DNA from: RHLJ01 sp965212165
GTDB lineage: Bacteria > Bacteroidota > Rhodothermia > Balneolales > Balneolaceae
Direction of reading: 5' to 3'
Assembly (NCBI GenBank): GCA_965212165.1
Contig: OZ243096.1
Location: 1,984,001 to 2,048,000, forward strand
DNA: 64,000 nt
Shown: positions 25,588-35,727 of the stretch, one piece after another
Layout of the letters: each line of letters begins with the position of its first letter
Position numbering within the stretch: the stretch's first letter is position 1
The notes under the pieces: generated by a model
Seen by the model: the letters and a program-made list of their open reading frames with translations, nothing else
The model's database searches: none
What the model was told of the DNA's origin: nothing
Program-made: the position numbers and the translations under genes

Positions 25588-26607
25588 ATGAAGTACTCAC
25601 TTAGAAATGCATGGTTCTTATTTCTTCTCTCAGGACTAATGCTAACATCTTGTGGAAAAGATAATGATAGTAAACGATTTGAAATGGAGCTAATTGAATC
25701 AAAAGCAGAAATGCCTGCTAAAGTTCGTCTTTTCTTTAAAATAGATCTTGGTGACGATAATCTTTTCGAAACATTGGAATCGGAAGATTTTGAAATTTTT
25801 GAAGACGGTTCCCAAATTTCTAGACTCGAATCGGAGGCTCAGATTCAACGTGAAGAAGGTGAATTCTTATTCACTTCAATTCTACTACTTGATTTAAGTG
25901 CAAGTGTACTAAATGATAATGAACTTCCTAGTGTAAAAAGTGCAGCCAATTCTTTTATTAATGCTGTTATGCCGCTTGAATCGGATGAGACTTTTGGTGC
26001 GAAAGAGATGGCTATTTATTGGTTTGATGGAGAGCAGGATGTACACTCACTAGTTCCATTTACAACAGATAAAGTAGACCTGATATCTGGAATTAATTCG
26101 ATAAATGAGACTATCAGTTCAGATAAGTCAACAAATTTGAATGGTGCTGTAGTCCAAGGCCTTTCTTTAATGAACTCTCGTTTAGTTGAAGCTCGACAAG
26201 ACCCTGATATTTCAGCAGCTGGTTCTTTAGTTATATTTACTGATGGAACAGATCAAGCTAGTCGTGTCTCAACCCGTGATGCGCAGAACGCAGTAAATAA
26301 AGCTGGAACTGATAATGCTATTTTCACAATCGGTCTTGGTGATGAAATAGACGAGCGTACCTTAAGAGATTTTGGTCGGAATGGGTTTGAGTTAGCTGAA
26401 AACTCATTCGATCTGAATGCAACATTTTTAGCAGTGGCTCAAAAAGTTGAAAGTGAATCTAAATCATTTTACGTATTAGAGTATTGTACTCCAAAGCGAT
26501 CGGGAGAACATACAATTGAACTTAGAGGGAATTACGAAGATAGTTTTGGTAGTTTTAAAACTAAATTCATTGCCGATGGTTTTATCGGTGGATGTACAAT
26601 AGATTAA
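25588..26607 (+). CDS. Lipoprotein with von Willebrand factor A domain
   Basis: 339 residues. The signal ends at LTSC, so it is a lipoprotein. A VWA domain starts near residue 95 (FTSILLLDLSASVLND). The metal-ion adhesion site D102-L-S-A-S106 (DxSxS) is intact, and VIFTDGTDQASR supplies a further MIDAS-type Asp. The N-terminal 40-90 segment (VRLFFKIDLGDDNLFETLESEDFEIFEDG) looks like a small beta domain. It probably binds protein ligands at the envelope. It is monocistronic, with no clear functional link to its neighbours. Confidence 0.87.
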   Translation: MKYSLRNAWFLFLLSGLMLTSCGKDNDSKRFEMELIESKAEMPAKVRLFFKIDLGDDNLFETLESEDFEIFEDGSQISRLESEAQIQREEGEFLFTSILLLDLSASVLNDNELPSVKSAANSFINAVMPLESDETFGAKEMAIYWFDGEQDVHSLVPFTTDKVDLISGINSINETISSDKSTNLNGAVVQGLSLMNSRLVEARQDPDISAAGSLVIFTDGTDQASRVSTRDAQNAVNKAGTDNAIFTIGLGDEIDERTLRDFGRNGFELAENSFDLNATFLAVAQKVESESKSFYVLEYCTPKRSGEHTIELRGNYEDSFGSFKTKFIADGFIGGCTID

Positions 26608-26725
26608 AAATACTTCAAGGATTGAATTAGCTTTAATATGATCCAAAAGGATTCATAATTCTATAAAAAGTCTACTCTAAAGTTGCTCTTTAAAAAATAG
26701 TCTAAGCGTTAAGATGAGTATCTAA

Positions 26726-27490
26726 TTATCTAAACGATTTTCGGATAATGATGAATACTGGGATCATCAAAGTATAGCCGACAAAGAATGGAATAATTAT
26801 TGATTCCATTTTGAAGACTAATAATACGCTAATAATCAAAAGCTGGAAGCCTAGACCAAAAGTAGATAACCAGCTCATAAACCAGTTTGGAAAGTTTTTC
26901 GCATCTGGAGCAGTTTTATCTAATTGATAAATAAGTCGATCAAAAAGACCATAGAGAAAAGTGTATAGTCCAAAATAGATGTTAACGGTTTTTTGATTTT
27001 CACCAGCAAAAGCTTTCGGTATTCCTTTTTCAATTATCCTACTCGTTGTGTCTCCATTCCAACGATTCCTCAAAATTACATAGTAATAATTATATAAGGT
27101 TCCTTGTAATTGAATACCTAAAAAAGCTAAGATAGATAGGATTAATGAGCCAGATGTGATATACCAAATGGTAAGTAGAATAATGAAGTTTAATATAATA
27201 TCTGCAATAGAGTCGAGATATCGTCCTACATATGAAGGAGTATTCTTAATCCGAGCGAGTTCACCATCTGCGGCATCTAAAATTGATTTTAGAATTAGAA
27301 ATAGAGCTGCAAATATAAAGTTCCCTATGGCTGTGAAATAAATACCGAGCAAACCAGAGATAATAAATGCGATTGTAACATGAATCGGTGTAATTGGAGT
27401 ATCTTTTAGCGTATTCGCAATTAATCTTGCAATAGGTCTGCCATAGTCAGATAAATCCAGAAATTTATTCTGTAAAGGTAATTTCGACAT
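26726..27490 (-). CDS. CDP-alcohol phosphatidyltransferase-family membrane protein
   Basis: 254 residues with several membrane helices. The family signature DG(x2)AR(x8)G(x3)D(x3)D is complete in DAADGELARIKNTPSYVG followed by RYLDSIAD. These enzymes move a phospho-alcohol from CDP-alcohol onto lipid or polyol acceptors, making phospholipids or polar lipids. The acceptor (inositol, glycerol-phosphate or other) is not visible. Next to it is the VWA lipoprotein (convergent); no operon partner. Confidence 0.87.
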   Translation of the reverse strand: MSKLPLQNKFLDLSDYGRPIARLIANTLKDTPITPIHVTIAFIISGLLGIYFTAIGNFIFAALFLILKSILDAADGELARIKNTPSYVGRYLDSIADIILNFIILLTIWYITSGSLILSILAFLGIQLQGTLYNYYYVILRNRWNGDTTSRIIEKGIPKAFAGENQKTVNIYFGLYTFLYGLFDRLIYQLDKTAPDAKNFPNWFMSWLSTFGLGFQLLIISVLLVFKMESIIIPFFVGYTLMIPVFIIIRKSFR

Positions 27491-27742
27491 TAGTTAGTAT
27501 ATGAGTAGCAAAACAGTTAATGAGTTTAACTGAAAAAAATGATCAATAGTTGGTGTAAGATGAAATTAATTTTATGAAGCTAATCAATTAAAATCACTCT
27601 GAAAGATTTAAAATGAGGTGTATAAAAGTAGCTTATAAATCAGAATAACTATTGCCTTCAAAAAAGCATTCATCTGAGAGTAATTCCGCCCAAATAATTA
27701 AGAAAGCATTGCTACATTTTTTAAAAAAATTCATTTGCGAAT

Positions 27743-28693
27743 TTAATTTATCGACTCACTTAATGCTTCTTCAACAGAAAGACGAATAAATCTTGCTATG
27801 TTATAATGAGGTAGTAGTGTTTCACCCGACCATTTAAAATTTAAACCCTCTAATCGTGATAAATATTTTTTTTCAACTCCACCTTGAGATAGAAGTAATG
27901 GAATTACGATAGCTTCACCAAAATTATCAGCTTCTATTACATGTGCACGAAACTCTTGTTTAGCTTTTTCATGAATTACTTCATCAGCATCATCTCTCAC
28001 AGTTAAAGAAATGATATTATGAAAAGCGTTCCCATTTTTACGTTGTAGTACTTTTATTTGTTCTGCTAGATTATTACTCGTTTTTACCCAGTTATCATTA
28101 TCAGTTTCAGAATTTGGGCCGTGAGCAACTAATAAAATAGTTTCGTTTGAGGGATCAATACTCAATTTTTCTATTCTATCCATTAGAATATCGGCAACTA
28201 ACCAATGGTCGTCTAATGGTTTTGTAAGTAGAATTTGAGTGGTAGGTTTTATCTTTAGAGGTTGAAGATTTTCAGGCATCTTCATGGTCATTTTATGATT
28301 AACCATATCATGAATCATCATTGGCATTGGAGCATCTGCTAATGATTCACGCAACCCAAGTAAGTATTCATTTTGTCTAATGATTGGGCTATATGAAGAA
28401 ACAAATAGTTGAACTACAACTATTTGTTTAACTCCTTTTTCTTCTAATAAAGTAATGGCTGGCTGCATATTTAAAGCATTTGCCATACCCCAAGCAATTT
28501 CTACATAATAATCGTCTTTAAGTGGATCTATTACTTCCTGGATTGAATTATTCCATTGTTTGTCCATACTGCCATGCGCAAGTACTAGAACGCCAATATC
28601 ATTGTTTTGAATATTATTTTCTTGTGCGGTTGAAAAATGAGGGAAAGAGATAATTGAAATTATATAAACAATTATATAGCGATCGATTTTCAT
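27743..28693 (-). CDS. Exported CbiX-like chelatase-fold protein
   Basis: 316 residues. The first 23 form a signal peptide (hydrophobic IIVYIISIISFPHF, then STAQ), so the protein is exported. Two CbiX/sirohydrochlorin ferrochelatase-type repeats follow: LVLAHGSMDKQW (H40) and LLVAHGPNSE (H191). The catalytic His of each half is present. Class II chelatases insert cobalt or iron into sirohydrochlorin in the cytoplasm; a periplasmic form would instead handle metals or tetrapyrroles outside. No siroheme or cobalamin genes are adjacent. The function is therefore an inference from fold, and metal binding or storage is an alternative. Confidence 0.78.
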   Translation of the reverse strand: MKIDRYIIVYIISIISFPHFSTAQENNIQNNDIGVLVLAHGSMDKQWNNSIQEVIDPLKDDYYVEIAWGMANALNMQPAITLLEEKGVKQIVVVQLFVSSYSPIIRQNEYLLGLRESLADAPMPMMIHDMVNHKMTMKMPENLQPLKIKPTTQILLTKPLDDHWLVADILMDRIEKLSIDPSNETILLVAHGPNSETDNDNWVKTSNNLAEQIKVLQRKNGNAFHNIISLTVRDDADEVIHEKAKQEFRAHVIEADNFGEAIVIPLLLSQGGVEKKYLSRLEGLNFKWSGETLLPHYNIARFIRLSVEEALSESIN

Positions 28694-28790
28694 AGAAGTA
28701 TAAGTCAGTAATCTTAGTGTTTATTTAGACTGAATCTAAATTAAGAATAAAAATACTTCTATGGAATAGTTGATCTAGTTTTTTTAAATA

Positions 28791-28820
28791 AAAGGTCAGC
28801 TAGTTACCTAACTGACCTTT
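28791..28820 (-). terminator. Terminator of the 2-oxoglutarate dehydrogenase gene
   Basis: AAAGGTCAG (28791-28799) and CTGACCTTT (28812-28820) form a 9-bp perfect stem with a 12-base loop, 18 bases past the stop codon. On the minus strand it is followed by a T-rich run (TTTTATTT). Confidence 0.75.
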
Positions 28821-28838
28821 AAAAATTACAAATTAAAA

Positions 28839-31800
28839 TTATTTAGTTAATGCATCTTTAACCAAGCGTTCTTGCTCAACGTCATGCATTTTCTTTTGAC
28901 CTGCAGCAGGAGATGCTGCAGCTTGTCTACCTGCATAACTTAGTTTCTGGTTTTTACTAAGAACTTCAGTAAAGCGTGAAGCTATAAAAAACCAAGCCCC
29001 CATATTTTTCGGCTCTTCCTGACACCAAATTACATCTTTTACATTCTTAAGTGACCCAAGATATTCTTTGATATCTTTGTCTGGGAAAGGGTAAAATTGT
29101 TCAAGTCTTGCTATTGCAACATCATTAAGATTGTTTTCTTCACGGTGTTTTAGTAGATCGTAGTAAACCTTTCCTGAACATATCACCAAACGTTTGATAG
29201 AGTCTGCATCTGTTGTATCTAGATCTTGTATGAAAGGCATAAATTTACCATTCGCTAAATCATCAGTATTTGAAGTTGCACCAGGATGTCTAAGTAAGCT
29301 TTTAGGGCTCATTAGAACTACAGGTTTTTTAACTTCGCTGAGAGCTTGTTTCCTTAGCATGTGATAATATTGGCCAGGTGTAGTCAAATTCATTACCTGC
29401 ATATTATCTTCTGCACAAAGTTGTAAAAATCGTTCCAATCTAGCAGAGGAATGCTCAGGTCCTTGACCTTCATATCCATGTGGAAGATTTAAAACTAAAG
29501 AGTTTGTTTGTCCCCATTTAGCTTCACTAGACGATATAAACTGATCAATAATAATCTGAGCACCATTAGCGAAATCACCGAATTGAGCTTCCCAAATTAC
29601 CAATGCATCTCTTTTCTTAGAACTATATCCAAATTCAAAGCCAAGTGCTGCATATTCACTTAATAAACTATTATGAACGTGAAATTTTGCTTGCCCATCT
29701 TCAAGATTATTTAGTGGAATAAAAACTTGATTGGTTTGAGTTCCATGAAGTACAGCATGGCGATGTGAAAATGTGCCACGTTCAACATCTTGCCCAGTAA
29801 TTCTTACGGTATGTCCAGATTTAAGCAGAGAACCGAAGGCAAGTGCTTCAGCAAATCCCCAATCTATCTTCTTTTCGTTGTTCTTAACACTTTCAGCACG
29901 TTTTGCTAGCTGACGGAGTAACTTTGGATTAGCATCAAAGTCTTTTGGAACTGTATTTATTTTAACAGCAATGTCATTTAACTCTTCAACGGGGTACGTT
30001 GTGTCAGGAAAAATGTCACGTTTCTTTTGATCACTTTCTGTTCGATCAATTAAGTCATTGGTAACTTCCAATTTTGGAGCTTGTTTAGCATCTTCAAAAG
30101 CTGCTAATAATAATTCTTCAAACTCATCAAAAATAGCCTGAGTTTCTTCCTCTGTTAATTCTTTATTTTTTACAAGTGCATCAGTATAGAGATCACGTAC
30201 TGTTTTGTGGTCATTAATTTCTTTGTACATACCAGGCTGTGTAAATGCAGGCTCATCACCTTCATTATGGCCATGTTTACGGTACCCAATTAAATCAATA
30301 ATGACATCCTTACCAAATTCCTGGCGGTATTCTAGAGCCATTTTCATAGCATGTACCGCAGCTTCAGGGCGATCTCCATTCACATGGAAAATTGGAGCTA
30401 GAATTAGTTTTGCAAGATCAGATGCATATTCTGTTGAACGGCCATCCTTTGGTAAAGTGGTGAAACCAATTTGATTGTTAATAATAATATGAATGGTTCC
30501 GCCAGTTCTATAACCTTCTAGTTGAGACATATTCAATGTTTCAGCAACAACACCTTGTCCTGCAAATGCTGCATCACCGTGCATTAATACAGGTAAAATT
30601 TTCTTTTCGGCATCATCTGAATCGTGATGATCTTGAATTGCACGAACTGCACCCTCAACAACAGGACTTACTGCTTCCAAGTGACTTGGATTTGGCATTA
30701 ATTCAATTTCAACATCTTTTCCATCTTCAGTCTTATGGATTCCTTTTGCACCAAGGTGGTATTTAACATCTCCAGAACCTTGAATGGTATCTGGATCAAC
30801 ATTTCCTTCAAATTCAGCAAATACTCGGTGATAAGGTTTGTTCATAATATTCACAAGAATATTTAACCTACCACGGTGGGCCATTCCCATAAAAATCTTT
30901 TCAATATCCGCTTTCCCAGAATCTTCTAGTAAAAAGTGAATCATTGGGATAAGGGTATCATTCCCTTCTAATGAGAAGCGCTTATGACCAATATACTTCT
31001 TGTGCAGAAACTCTTCGAAAGCCATAGCTTGATTCAGCTTATGTAGAATCTGTTTTTTATCGTCTTTAGATAGAGTTGGTTCATTTCCAGTAGACTCCAT
31101 TCGTTCGCGGAGCCACCTACGTTCCTCTAAATCTAGTAAGTGCATGTAATCTGCACCTATGTGTTCGCAATAGGTATCACGAAGTAGTTTAATAATATCT
31201 CTTAGAGTTGCCTTTTCTTTTCCACCTAAACCACCACAATAAAATTCGCGATCTAGATCCCATAGTGAAAGTCCGTAGTAATCGAGATCAAGCTCAGGAT
31301 TTCGACCAGGCTCTTTTTCAAGAGGATCTACATTAGCAAGAACATGACCTCGAATACGGTACATGTTAATTAATCTCCAAACTCCAATAGCACGACGATC
31401 ATGCTCCAACGTATTTCCAGCTCCAGCAAATAGTGCTGAAAAATTATCTTCACCATATGGGATTGGGTCATATGGGATTTCTAGATCGGAAAAAATTGAA
31501 TCATAAAAATCGGACTGACCGCTAAGTAAATTACTTACTTTCTGTAGGAATGAACCTGATTCTGCGCCCTGAATTATTCGATGATCGTAGGTACATGTCA
31601 TCGTCATTACTTTGCTAATACCCAGTTGGTTTAGCACTTCACGAGACATATTTTGATATTCAGCTGGGTAATCAATAGCTCCAGTTGCTACAATAGCACC
31701 TTGACCTTGCATCAGTCTTGGCACTGAAGATACAGTTCCAATTGTTCCGGGATTAGTGATACTAATAGTGGTTCCTTGGTAATCTTCTATTTGAAGTTTT

Positions 31801-32483
31801 CCGCTTCTTGCTTTATCAACCAACTCAGCAAAGGCATATAAGAACTCTTTAAAGTTCATTTTGTCGACACCTTTTATATTAGGTACAACAAGGTTACGAG
31901 AGCCATCTTTATTAGGAAGATCAACAGCAATACCAAGGTTTACTTGGTCAGGGACAACTCTAAAATGATCTTTACCATCAAAATGATACGTATGATTTAT
32001 CGTCGGAAATTCTTTTATAGCTTGTATAGCTGCCCAACAGATAAAATGAGTAAATGAAGCTTTCGGTTCATTTCGCTTAATTAAGTGGCGATTAATTATA
32101 GTGCGATCTTCCACCATCATCTTAACAGGAAGTACTCTTAATGAGGTTGCTGTTGGTACATCAAGACTGAGATCCATATTCTCAACAATCTTACTAGCAA
32201 CACCTTTTATCTTTTGTAGATCAGCATTTATTGGAGCCTTCATTTCTTTCTTAGGCTCAGCCTTAGGGACTTCTTTAGTAGCTGTTCCGTTTGTAGTCTC
32301 TATGGTAGAAGACGTTGAAGGAGCGTTATTATTTGTGCTAACTGGGTTGGACTCCACACCATTGAGTTCATCGAAATATTTTTTCCAATGTTGAGGAACA
32401 GATTCTGGGTTATCTTTATACTGTTCGTAAAGTTCTTCTACAAGTGCTGAATTGGGGCCAAAGATGGCTTCAAGTGATTTCAA
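28839..32483 (-). CDS. kgd: Multifunctional 2-oxoglutarate dehydrogenase E1 / E2 succinyltransferase fusion (Kgd-type)
   Basis: 1214 residues. The N-terminal about 40 residues (AIFGPNSALVEELYEQYKDNPESVPQHWKKYF) are the usual E1o head, followed by a low-complexity linker (Ser/Thr/Asn, then Lys/Glu/Pro). Residues about 95-340 form an E2-type acyltransferase core with the active-site D300-H301-R302 (DHRIIQG), without a lipoyl domain. The rest is thiamine-diphosphate E1o, with MGMAHRGRLN and GDAAFAGQG. This fused arrangement, like mycobacterial Kgd and corynebacterial OdhA, performs the decarboxylase and transacylase steps of the TCA cycle. The start codon is TTG at 32483; a stop lies six codons upstream, and no ATG is available. 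Confidence 0.93.
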   Translation of the reverse strand: MKSLEAIFGPNSALVEELYEQYKDNPESVPQHWKKYFDELNGVESNPVSTNNNAPSTSSTIETTNGTATKEVPKAEPKKEMKAPINADLQKIKGVASKIVENMDLSLDVPTATSLRVLPVKMMVEDRTIINRHLIKRNEPKASFTHFICWAAIQAIKEFPTINHTYHFDGKDHFRVVPDQVNLGIAVDLPNKDGSRNLVVPNIKGVDKMNFKEFLYAFAELVDKARSGKLQIEDYQGTTISITNPGTIGTVSSVPRLMQGQGAIVATGAIDYPAEYQNMSREVLNQLGISKVMTMTCTYDHRIIQGAESGSFLQKVSNLLSGQSDFYDSIFSDLEIPYDPIPYGEDNFSALFAGAGNTLEHDRRAIGVWRLINMYRIRGHVLANVDPLEKEPGRNPELDLDYYGLSLWDLDREFYCGGLGGKEKATLRDIIKLLRDTYCEHIGADYMHLLDLEERRWLRERMESTGNEPTLSKDDKKQILHKLNQAMAFEEFLHKKYIGHKRFSLEGNDTLIPMIHFLLEDSGKADIEKIFMGMAHRGRLNILVNIMNKPYHRVFAEFEGNVDPDTIQGSGDVKYHLGAKGIHKTEDGKDVEIELMPNPSHLEAVSPVVEGAVRAIQDHHDSDDAEKKILPVLMHGDAAFAGQGVVAETLNMSQLEGYRTGGTIHIIINNQIGFTTLPKDGRSTEYASDLAKLILAPIFHVNGDRPEAAVHAMKMALEYRQEFGKDVIIDLIGYRKHGHNEGDEPAFTQPGMYKEINDHKTVRDLYTDALVKNKELTEEETQAIFDEFEELLLAAFEDAKQAPKLEVTNDLIDRTESDQKKRDIFPDTTYPVEELNDIAVKINTVPKDFDANPKLLRQLAKRAESVKNNEKKIDWGFAEALAFGSLLKSGHTVRITGQDVERGTFSHRHAVLHGTQTNQVFIPLNNLEDGQAKFHVHNSLLSEYAALGFEFGYSSKKRDALVIWEAQFGDFANGAQIIIDQFISSSEAKWGQTNSLVLNLPHGYEGQGPEHSSARLERFLQLCAEDNMQVMNLTTPGQYYHMLRKQALSEVKKPVVLMSPKSLLRHPGATSNTDDLANGKFMPFIQDLDTTDADSIKRLVICSGKVYYDLLKHREENNLNDVAIARLEQFYPFPDKDIKEYLGSLKNVKDVIWCQEEPKNMGAWFFIASRFTEVLSKNQKLSYAGRQAAASPAAGQKKMHDVEQERLVKDALTK

Positions 32484-32669
32484 TGGAGATGGACCTCTTA
32501 TGAATTATTTAAGGCTTTGAAAAGGTGTAATGCTTTTTGCTTAAAAATGATTCGATTATCTAGATACTGGTTATTAAAAGCTATTTTAAAAGGTAAGGAG
32601 AAGTAGAATAAAAACGAAGTCTATTGTATTAAAAAGGAATTACTCTATCTTTTTCCATGTTAAGCGGTC

Positions 32670-34178
32670 ATGATAATAAATTCAAAGTTTGACGCAATTA
32701 TTATTGGATCCGGAATGGGCGGCATGAGCACAGCTGCAATGCTTGCTAATGATGGCTATAGAGTATTGATTCTGGAAGCAGCACTTCATCCAGGTGGATG
32801 TAGCTCTTCTTATCCAAGAAAAGGGTATATATTTGAATCTGGTGCTACTACACTAATTGGTTTTGACGAAAACCAACCATTGCGAAAGTTAGAAGATGAA
32901 ACCGGGATTTCAATTCCAAAAGAAGAATTAAATCCATCTATGAAAGTAATGATGGGAGATGAATCCATTACTCGTTATAAAGATCGATATGAATGGATTG
33001 AAGAAGTTGTTAGAATTTTTGGAAATAGAAAAGGCCAAAAGAAATTCTGGAACCTTGCATTTGATTTATCTGAAGTAGTATGGAGGGTTTCACTAAAGAA
33101 CCCAACATTTCCTCCTATAAATATTAGTGATTGGTTTAGATTAGGAACATCAAATTCACCGAAAGATGTGTGGGTTTTAAAATATGCGTTTAAATCAGTG
33201 AAACAGGTTGCCGAAAAATGCGGCGTAGCAACACCAAAATTCTTGAAATTTATAGACGAGCAGTTAATGATCACAGCTCAAGCAAAATCTGAAGAAACTC
33301 CGTTTTTGTTTGGCGCACCAGGACTTACATATACAAATTATTCGAATTATTATGTTCCTGGTGGATTGATTCAAATGATAAATACGATCAAAACATATGT
33401 AGAACAAAAAGGTGGTTCTTTAAAAACTAAAGAAGCTGTTATTGAAGTTACTCGCGATGGAAATGACTTTCTTGTAAAGACAAAAAAAGACAATCTGTAT
33501 AAGGTACCAATAGTTGTCTCGAATATTCCAATTTGGAATATGAAAGAGATTACAAAAGATTCAATGCAAAACTATTTTGAAGCTGAAGCAAAGAATTTTG
33601 ATGAAGCATGGGGTGCGATAACTATGGGTATTGCTACTTCAGACTCATATCCTAATGACTTAGGTATTCATCATCAAATTCATTTAGATGATGGTATTAA
33701 GGTTCCGTTTTCTAATTCAGAATCAATTTTTGTTTCAATGTCTAAGAAAGGGGATGAGGAACGAGCACCTAAAGGTGAGCGAACTTTAAATATTTCATGT
33801 CATGCCTCTCCAGAAACTTGGTTTGAAATGACAGAAGACGAATATCAACGAAATAAAAAAATGGTTCATGATTTTATACTGTCAACATTAAAAGAAAAGT
33901 TGCCCGGTTTTGCTAATGCAGAAATAAAACTAGCAGATACTGCAACACCTGTGAGTTGGGAAAATTGGGTGAACCGTAAAAAAGGCAGGGTAGGTGGAAT
34001 ACCACAAAGCATGGCACGAAGCTTGCTAAATTGGACACAGAATCAAACTCCTTTTAAAGGCTTGTACTTAGTAGGTGATACTACTTATCCTGGACAAGGA
34101 ATTCCTGGCGTAACTTTAAGCGGGATCAACGTATATTATCGCGTTTCTAAAAATCACAAAAAACCTGTTTTCGATTGA
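32670..34178 (+). CDS. FAD-dependent CrtI/CrtISO-like oxidoreductase
   Basis: 502 residues. An N-terminal dinucleotide-binding motif GSGMGGMSTAAML and GGCSSSYPRKGYIFESGATTL identify the phytoene-desaturase / carotenoid-isomerase-like flavoprotein group. A C-terminal LYLVGDTTYPGQGIPGVTLSG matches the FAD-binding end of that group. It may act on carotenoids, retinoids or other isoprenoids; the exact substrate is not clear. The nearby ispG, four bases after the rhomboid genes, is in the isoprenoid precursor pathway and gives weak support. The 3' end overlaps the next gene by four bases (TTGA), so co-translation is likely. Confidence 0.83.
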   Translation: MIINSKFDAIIIGSGMGGMSTAAMLANDGYRVLILEAALHPGGCSSSYPRKGYIFESGATTLIGFDENQPLRKLEDETGISIPKEELNPSMKVMMGDESITRYKDRYEWIEEVVRIFGNRKGQKKFWNLAFDLSEVVWRVSLKNPTFPPINISDWFRLGTSNSPKDVWVLKYAFKSVKQVAEKCGVATPKFLKFIDEQLMITAQAKSEETPFLFGAPGLTYTNYSNYYVPGGLIQMINTIKTYVEQKGGSLKTKEAVIEVTRDGNDFLVKTKKDNLYKVPIVVSNIPIWNMKEITKDSMQNYFEAEAKNFDEAWGAITMGIATSDSYPNDLGIHHQIHLDDGIKVPFSNSESIFVSMSKKGDEERAPKGERTLNISCHASPETWFEMTEDEYQRNKKMVHDFILSTLKEKLPGFANAEIKLADTATPVSWENWVNRKKGRVGGIPQSMARSLLNWTQNQTPFKGLYLVGDTTYPGQGIPGVTLSGINVYYRVSKNHKKPVFD

Positions 34179-34816
34179 ATCAATTTCAGCCTAATACTCA
34201 ATTTTCTGTTTTTCCCCCAGCTATTAAATATTTATTAATAGCGAATGGGATAATATTTTTAATTACTAAAAGTATGTTTACCGGCGCATGGACGCCAATA
34301 GGTGAAATATTTGCCCAGTATTTTGCACTTTGGTCCTTGAATGGTGGAGGCTCTTTACCTTCTTTTATGCCTTGGCAGCTAGTAACATACATGTTCTTAC
34401 ATGCAGATTTGAGTCATATATTCTTCAATTTATTTGCACTTTGGATATTTGGACAAGCAATTGAAAACCTTTGGGGTACTAAAAGATTCATCATTTACTA
34501 CCTACTAACAGGAGTTGGAGCTGCATTAATTCATATGATAGTTGGTGGGTATTTTACCTATACGATTGGTGCTTCTGGGGCAGTATTTGGAATTCTTTTA
34601 GCCTTTGGTATGATGTTTCCAAATCAATATATCATTTTATTATTCCCTCCAATTCCTATCAAAGCAAAATACTTTGTGGGAATTTATGGTGCGATTGAAT
34701 TATTTTCGGGATTGAGTAGAACTGATAGTGGGGTTGCTCATTTTGCCCATTTAGGCGGATTAATAGTAGGCTTTATTCTAATTAGGATGTGGAAAATTAA
34801 AAAGCCATCGATTTGA
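34175..34816 (+). CDS. Rhomboid-family intramembrane serine protease 1
   Basis: 213 residues with about six membrane helices. The catalytic Ser S134 is in TIGASGAVFG and His H192 in HFAHLGG, forming the rhomboid dyad. WQLVTYMFLHADLSHIFFNLFALWIFG is the usual helix-2 region. It starts with TTG at 34175, whose last two bases and the next A make the stop of the upstream gene. The N-terminal NQFQPNTQFSVFPPAIKYLLI supports that start. It cleaves membrane-protein substrates inside the membrane; no substrate can be named. A paralogous rhomboid follows after 40 bases. Confidence 0.9.
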   Translation: MNQFQPNTQFSVFPPAIKYLLIANGIIFLITKSMFTGAWTPIGEIFAQYFALWSLNGGGSLPSFMPWQLVTYMFLHADLSHIFFNLFALWIFGQAIENLWGTKRFIIYYLLTGVGAALIHMIVGGYFTYTIGASGAVFGILLAFGMMFPNQYIILLFPPIPIKAKYFVGIYGAIELFSGLSRTDSGVAHFAHLGGLIVGFILIRMWKIKKPSI

Positions 34817-34856
34817 TGGACTATAAATTCAAAAGTTGAAAATGAATTAACTAAAT

Positions 34857-35720
34857 ATGGCTTACAATTCATTAGGAAATAATTTAAAAAGAGGGTTTCT
34901 GGCTATGCCAGACGCATTAAGAACTATTATTGCTCTTAATGCAGTAGTAATGCTGGCTCAATATTTTTCCTTTTTTATTCTTGGAATAGACCTTTCTAGG
35001 TATTTGGGTCTAAATACTGATTTTATTATTACAATTACTCAACCTTGGAGAATACTTACATATATGTTTCTTCATTCGATGGGGAACATATTCCATTTCA
35101 TTTTTAATATGTTATGGTTGTGGTGGATGGGACGTCCTGTAGAAGAGCGACTTGGACCAAGAAGCTTTTTAACTATTTATTTAGGTGCAGGATTATTTGG
35201 TGCTCTAATTGATGTGATTGTTAGTTTTGCATCAACTCCAACACTTGTGATTGGGGCTTCAGGTGCTGTATTTGGGGTAATGGTTGCATTTGCAATGCTT
35301 TTTCCAAGAACACCAATTATGTTATTTCTACTTCCACCTATCGAAGCTAGATATGTAGTAAGTGGTTTAATAGTGTTAGATGTACTATTTCTGAATAGTG
35401 GTGGGCAAGTGGCTAGAATTGTACATTTAGGCGGAGCACTTGGCGGTTTCTTATTAATGAGAGCTCATAGAAATGGCTTTGATTTAAGTTTGATACCAAG
35501 ATATTTCGAATATCTATACCGCAAGTTGAAGTTTTCAAGTTCTAGCAAACCAAAAAAGACTAAAAATAAGAATATGAGTATTGTTAGTGATGCAGATGTT
35601 ATTGAAGAGGTTGATCAAAGTGAGCTCGACGATATTTTAGAAAAAATATCTCAGAAAGGTTATGATGCTTTAAGTAGCGAAGAAAAAAGAAAACTATTCG
35701 AATTAAGTAAAAAAGATTAG
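34857..35720 (+). CDS. Rhomboid-family intramembrane serine protease 2 with C-terminal acidic tail domain
   Basis: 287 residues. Rhomboid core of six helices with S135 (VIGASGAVFG) and H190 (RIVHLGGALGG). The membrane part ends near residue 210. A cytoplasmic tail follows, with a basic Ser/Lys linker, then an acidic motif (ELDDILEKISQKGYDALSSEEKRKL) ending in a short SKKD. The tail resembles a small conserved domain found after many rhomboids in this group. It is next to rhomboid 1 and 7 bases before ispG, so the three may share a transcript. Confidence 0.9.
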   Translation: MAYNSLGNNLKRGFLAMPDALRTIIALNAVVMLAQYFSFFILGIDLSRYLGLNTDFIITITQPWRILTYMFLHSMGNIFHFIFNMLWLWWMGRPVEERLGPRSFLTIYLGAGLFGALIDVIVSFASTPTLVIGASGAVFGVMVAFAMLFPRTPIMLFLLPPIEARYVVSGLIVLDVLFLNSGGQVARIVHLGGALGGFLLMRAHRNGFDLSLIPRYFEYLYRKLKFSSSSKPKKTKNKNMSIVSDADVIEEVDQSELDDILEKISQKGYDALSSEEKRKLFELSKKD

Positions 35721-35727
35721 GGCAAAA

